From contig CAMPHF010000002.1 of the NCBI GenBank assembly GCA_946885915.1, positions 313,518-377,517 on the forward strand: a stretch of DNA of 64,000 bases, given 5' to 3'. Source of the stretch: an uncultured Idiomarina sp. Its GTDB lineage: Bacteria; Pseudomonadota; Gammaproteobacteria; Enterobacterales; Alteromonadaceae. A program made the position numbers and the translations under genes. Under the pieces are notes generated by a model. It saw nothing but the letters and a program-made list of their open reading frames with translations, was not told the DNA's origin and searched no databases. Shown here piece after piece: positions 62,553-64,000 of the stretch (position 1 is the first letter of the stretch; each line of letters begins with the position of its first letter).

Positions 62553-62940
62553 GCTGATCTCCTTGCCGTTCTTCCCACTCGCTAATAATCGCTTTGAGTG
62601 AATTAACATCGCTTTGGCTCAATGCTTGTTGATTCGCAAAACCGGCAACAACCGCAGAAACTTGTCCACTAAACACCTGTTGCACGAAGCTTTGACTTGC
62701 TTGTGCTTGAAATTCGGCTTGGCTGAGCTCTGGGTGATATCGATAAACACGGCCTTCCTGTTCAAAACTGACAGCGCCCTTTTTTACTAAACGGTTGAGT
62801 AGGGTCTTAATCGTTTTTTCATGCCACTTTTCATGTTGCTGAACCGCAGCTACGACTTCCGCCGAATACATGGGAGCGCGTTGCCAAAGCGCTTTTAAAA
62901 TGACGAGTTCTGCGTTTGATATTTCCGTTGCTAAAGACAT
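62545..62940 (-). CDS. BlaI/MecI/CopY-family repressor
   Basis: 131 aa. Winged helix: ISNAELVILKALWQRAPMYSAEVVAAVQQHEKWHEKTIKTLLNRLVKKGAVSFEQEGRVYRYHP in pieces of the BlaI pattern (res 8-70). Two adjacent ATGs occur; the second (62940) has better spacing from GAGG. It represses its own operon until cleaved by the M56 protease. Two TACA-N2-TGTA operators lie immediately upstream. Confidence 0.92.
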   Translation of the reverse strand: MSLATEISNAELVILKALWQRAPMYSAEVVAAVQQHEKWHEKTIKTLLNRLVKKGAVSFEQEGRVYRYHPELSQAEFQAQASQSFVQQVFSGQVSAVVAGFANQQALSQSDVNSLKAIISEWEERQGDQHD

Positions 62941-62953
62941 CATTACCTCGTGA

Positions 62954-62994
62954 ACTACAAATGTAATCTATGGTTTAAGATTACACCTGTAATC
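62954..62994. promoter_or_regulatory. Pair of BlaI-type operators
   Basis: GATTACACCTGTAATC (62979-62994) is a perfect 7+2+7 palindrome. A second near copy, ACTACAAATGTAAT (62954-62967), has one arm mismatch. Centres are 26 bp apart. TACA/TGTA is the BlaI/MecI operator core. They sit between blaI and the divergent lipoprotein gene, so both may be controlled. Confidence 0.75.
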
Positions 62995-63137
62995 TAATTA
63001 TGCAAATTTATTTTTCCTTTAGTCGGCAAGCGACTGAATGTAAACCTTCTAGTGATTCATATCGTCTACACTTTTATGGTTTAGTTCTTATGCTTATTTA
63101 TGCGACGTTATTCATTAGCAATATCTCTGGAGATAAG

Positions 63138-63905
63138 GTGAAAGCAATGAAACTAGGAGTGCTTGCCGTAGTCACGACAACGCTATTAAGCGGCTGCGTG
63201 GTTTATGTTGGTGATGCCCAAAGTGGTGGGCGTTGGAGTACGGATGATCTCAATCATGAAACTCGAACGCTGAGTTTAGCGGCCAGCGAGCTTACCGCAC
63301 TAGAGGCAAATATCGGCGCCGGTAGTTTGACCATTACCGGCGAAGCAGGGCGCAGCACAATTGAAGTGAGCGCGGAGGTTTACTATATCGATGGCGAAGA
63401 TATTCGCTTATCGTTACAGCGCAAAGGGGATAATGCTGTATTAGTCGCCGGCTTTGAAAATGGTGGTTACAACGGTGCCAACCCCTACATTGACGTGACC
63501 ATTAAAGTACCAGCAGCACTGCAACTTGCCCTCACTGACGGCTCCGGCAGCATTGATATTAGCGGGTTAACTCAGGCGATGGATATTGAAGACGGATCTG
63601 GCAGCATAAACATTGACGGTGGCAGCGATGTTGAGCTTGATGATGGTTCTGGTGAAGTTGTGATCCGCAACCTTAGCGGCAATGTAGACATCGAAGATGG
63701 TTCTGGCAGCCTCACCATCATGGATGTAGCTGGTGACGTGAATATTGATGATGGCTCTGGCGGCATTGACGTCATGCGCGTAGGCGGCACGGTCACCATT
63801 AACGATGGCTCGGGTAGTATTCTTGTAGACACCGCAGGGGGCTTGAATATTATTGATGACGGTTCTGGTGGTATCGATACCCGCAACATCAAATCACGTC
63901 TGTAA
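63138..63905 (+). CDS. Beta-solenoid lipoprotein (DUF4097-like)
   Basis: About 255 aa. The GTG at 63138 follows GGAG by 5 nt; the ATG at 63147 is the alternative, and starts back to 63000 run into the operator region. Signal peptide LGVLAVVTTTLLSGCVV with lipobox LSGC. The body is DUF4097-like, with six or seven repeats of a DGSGxIxI unit every 16-20 residues from about res 128, a beta-solenoid. Probably a surface or periplasmic lipoprotein of unknown role, perhaps regulated with the divergent BlaI/M56 pair. Confidence 0.75.
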   Translation: MKAMKLGVLAVVTTTLLSGCVVYVGDAQSGGRWSTDDLNHETRTLSLAASELTALEANIGAGSLTITGEAGRSTIEVSAEVYYIDGEDIRLSLQRKGDNAVLVAGFENGGYNGANPYIDVTIKVPAALQLALTDGSGSIDISGLTQAMDIEDGSGSINIDGGSDVELDDGSGEVVIRNLSGNVDIEDGSGSLTIMDVAGDVNIDDGSGGIDVMRVGGTVTINDGSGSILVDTAGGLNIIDDGSGGIDTRNIKSRL

Positions 63906-63916
63906 CACCAATAAAA

Positions 63917-63944
63917 AATCCCCCGCACCTGAGTGCGAGGGATT
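63917..63944. terminator. Bidirectional intrinsic terminator
   Basis: AATCCCCCGCAC (63917-63928), loop CTGA, GTGCGAGGGATT (63933-63944), one mismatch, flanked by GTTTTATT on plus and by a T6 run on the minus strand. It ends the lipoprotein gene and, on minus, the rRNA operon. Confidence 0.9.
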
Positions 63945-63956
63945 GTTTTATTAAAA

Positions 63957-64000
63957 GTCTGGCGGTGTCCTACTCTCACATGGGGAGACCCCACACTACC
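63957..64000 (-). rRNA. rrf: 5S ribosomal RNA, 3' end (cut by window edge)
   Basis: The reverse complement reads GGTAGTGTGGGGTCTCCCCA and then TGTGAGAGTAGGACACCGCC, matching the conserved 3' portion of proteobacterial 5S rRNA. The rest of the rRNA operon lies to the right of the window. The 3' boundary is approximate. Confidence 0.93.

Noticed and set aside
63147..63905. CRISPR-like or tandem DNA repeat array
   Set aside because: The periodicity comes from protein-level DGSG repeats in a beta-solenoid; the DNA spacing is irregular and in frame.
1..64000. tRNA genes or CRISPR arrays
   Set aside because: No cloverleaf-like sequence or regularly spaced repeat array was recognised by eye; a tRNAscan-SE run would settle the tRNA question.

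Overview
The window looks like a marine gammaproteobacterium of the Alteromonadales type, possibly an Idiomarinaceae member. This is inferred from the chromosomal gene content (E. coli-type class IIa cellulose locus, RlmA, CPXCG protein, DUF885 lipoprotein, GOLPH3-like protein); no species marker is complete. It splits into an accessory island (about 1-36,200) and an ordinary chromosomal segment (about 36,300-64,000) that ends inside a 5S rRNA gene on the minus strand.

Island, left part (1-10,800). There is the C-terminal half of a tyrosine integrase and a coiled-coil protein with a ribbon-helix-helix-like stretch preceded by six 12-bp tandem repeats. Next come an HUH-type inovirus Gp2/YfjJ-like protein and an apparently catalytically dead relative, small proteins, a GHKL-ATPase/PD-(D/E)XK fusion, a FimB-sized recombinase, RadC, a LytTR regulator and an AlpA-like regulator. 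This is typical satellite or genomic-island furniture. Two of its transcription units share a duplicated 5' leader.

Island, defence part (11,150-36,187). Three systems are stacked. (1) A DISARM-like plus-strand operon holds a NERD-SF1 helicase, DrmA-like helicase, DrmB/DUF1998, a second SF1 helicase, an unknown 533-aa protein and a C5-cytosine methyltransferase; the phospholipase-D protein DrmC of classical DISARM is absent. (2) HipBA with a palindromic operator candidate. (3) A seven-gene minus-strand operon encodes a DUF3800-like/helical-repeat protein, a PP2C-NERD-pseudokinase fusion, a canonical Ser/Thr kinase, an Upf1/Dna2-like helicase, a winged-helix protein, a CorA-like two-TM protein and a small membrane-anchored protein. 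It looks like a signalling-controlled defence system with a membrane effector, and I cannot match it to a named system. It is my best candidate for something undescribed.

Chromosomal part. Housekeeping and metabolic genes (SDR, RlmA, GOLPH3-like, DUF885 lipoprotein, LysR with divergent pirin/isochorismatase hydrolase) are followed by a complete cellulose locus: bcsGFE on minus, bcsRQABZC on plus. bcsR is a short GTG-started gene that is easily missed, and BcsZ here carries a lipobox. Downstream lie a Baeyer-Villiger-type monooxygenase/esterase pair, a BlaI/BlaR1(M56)-TonB pair with two BlaI-type operators facing a divergent beta-solenoid lipoprotein, a bidirectional terminator and the 3' end of 5S rRNA.
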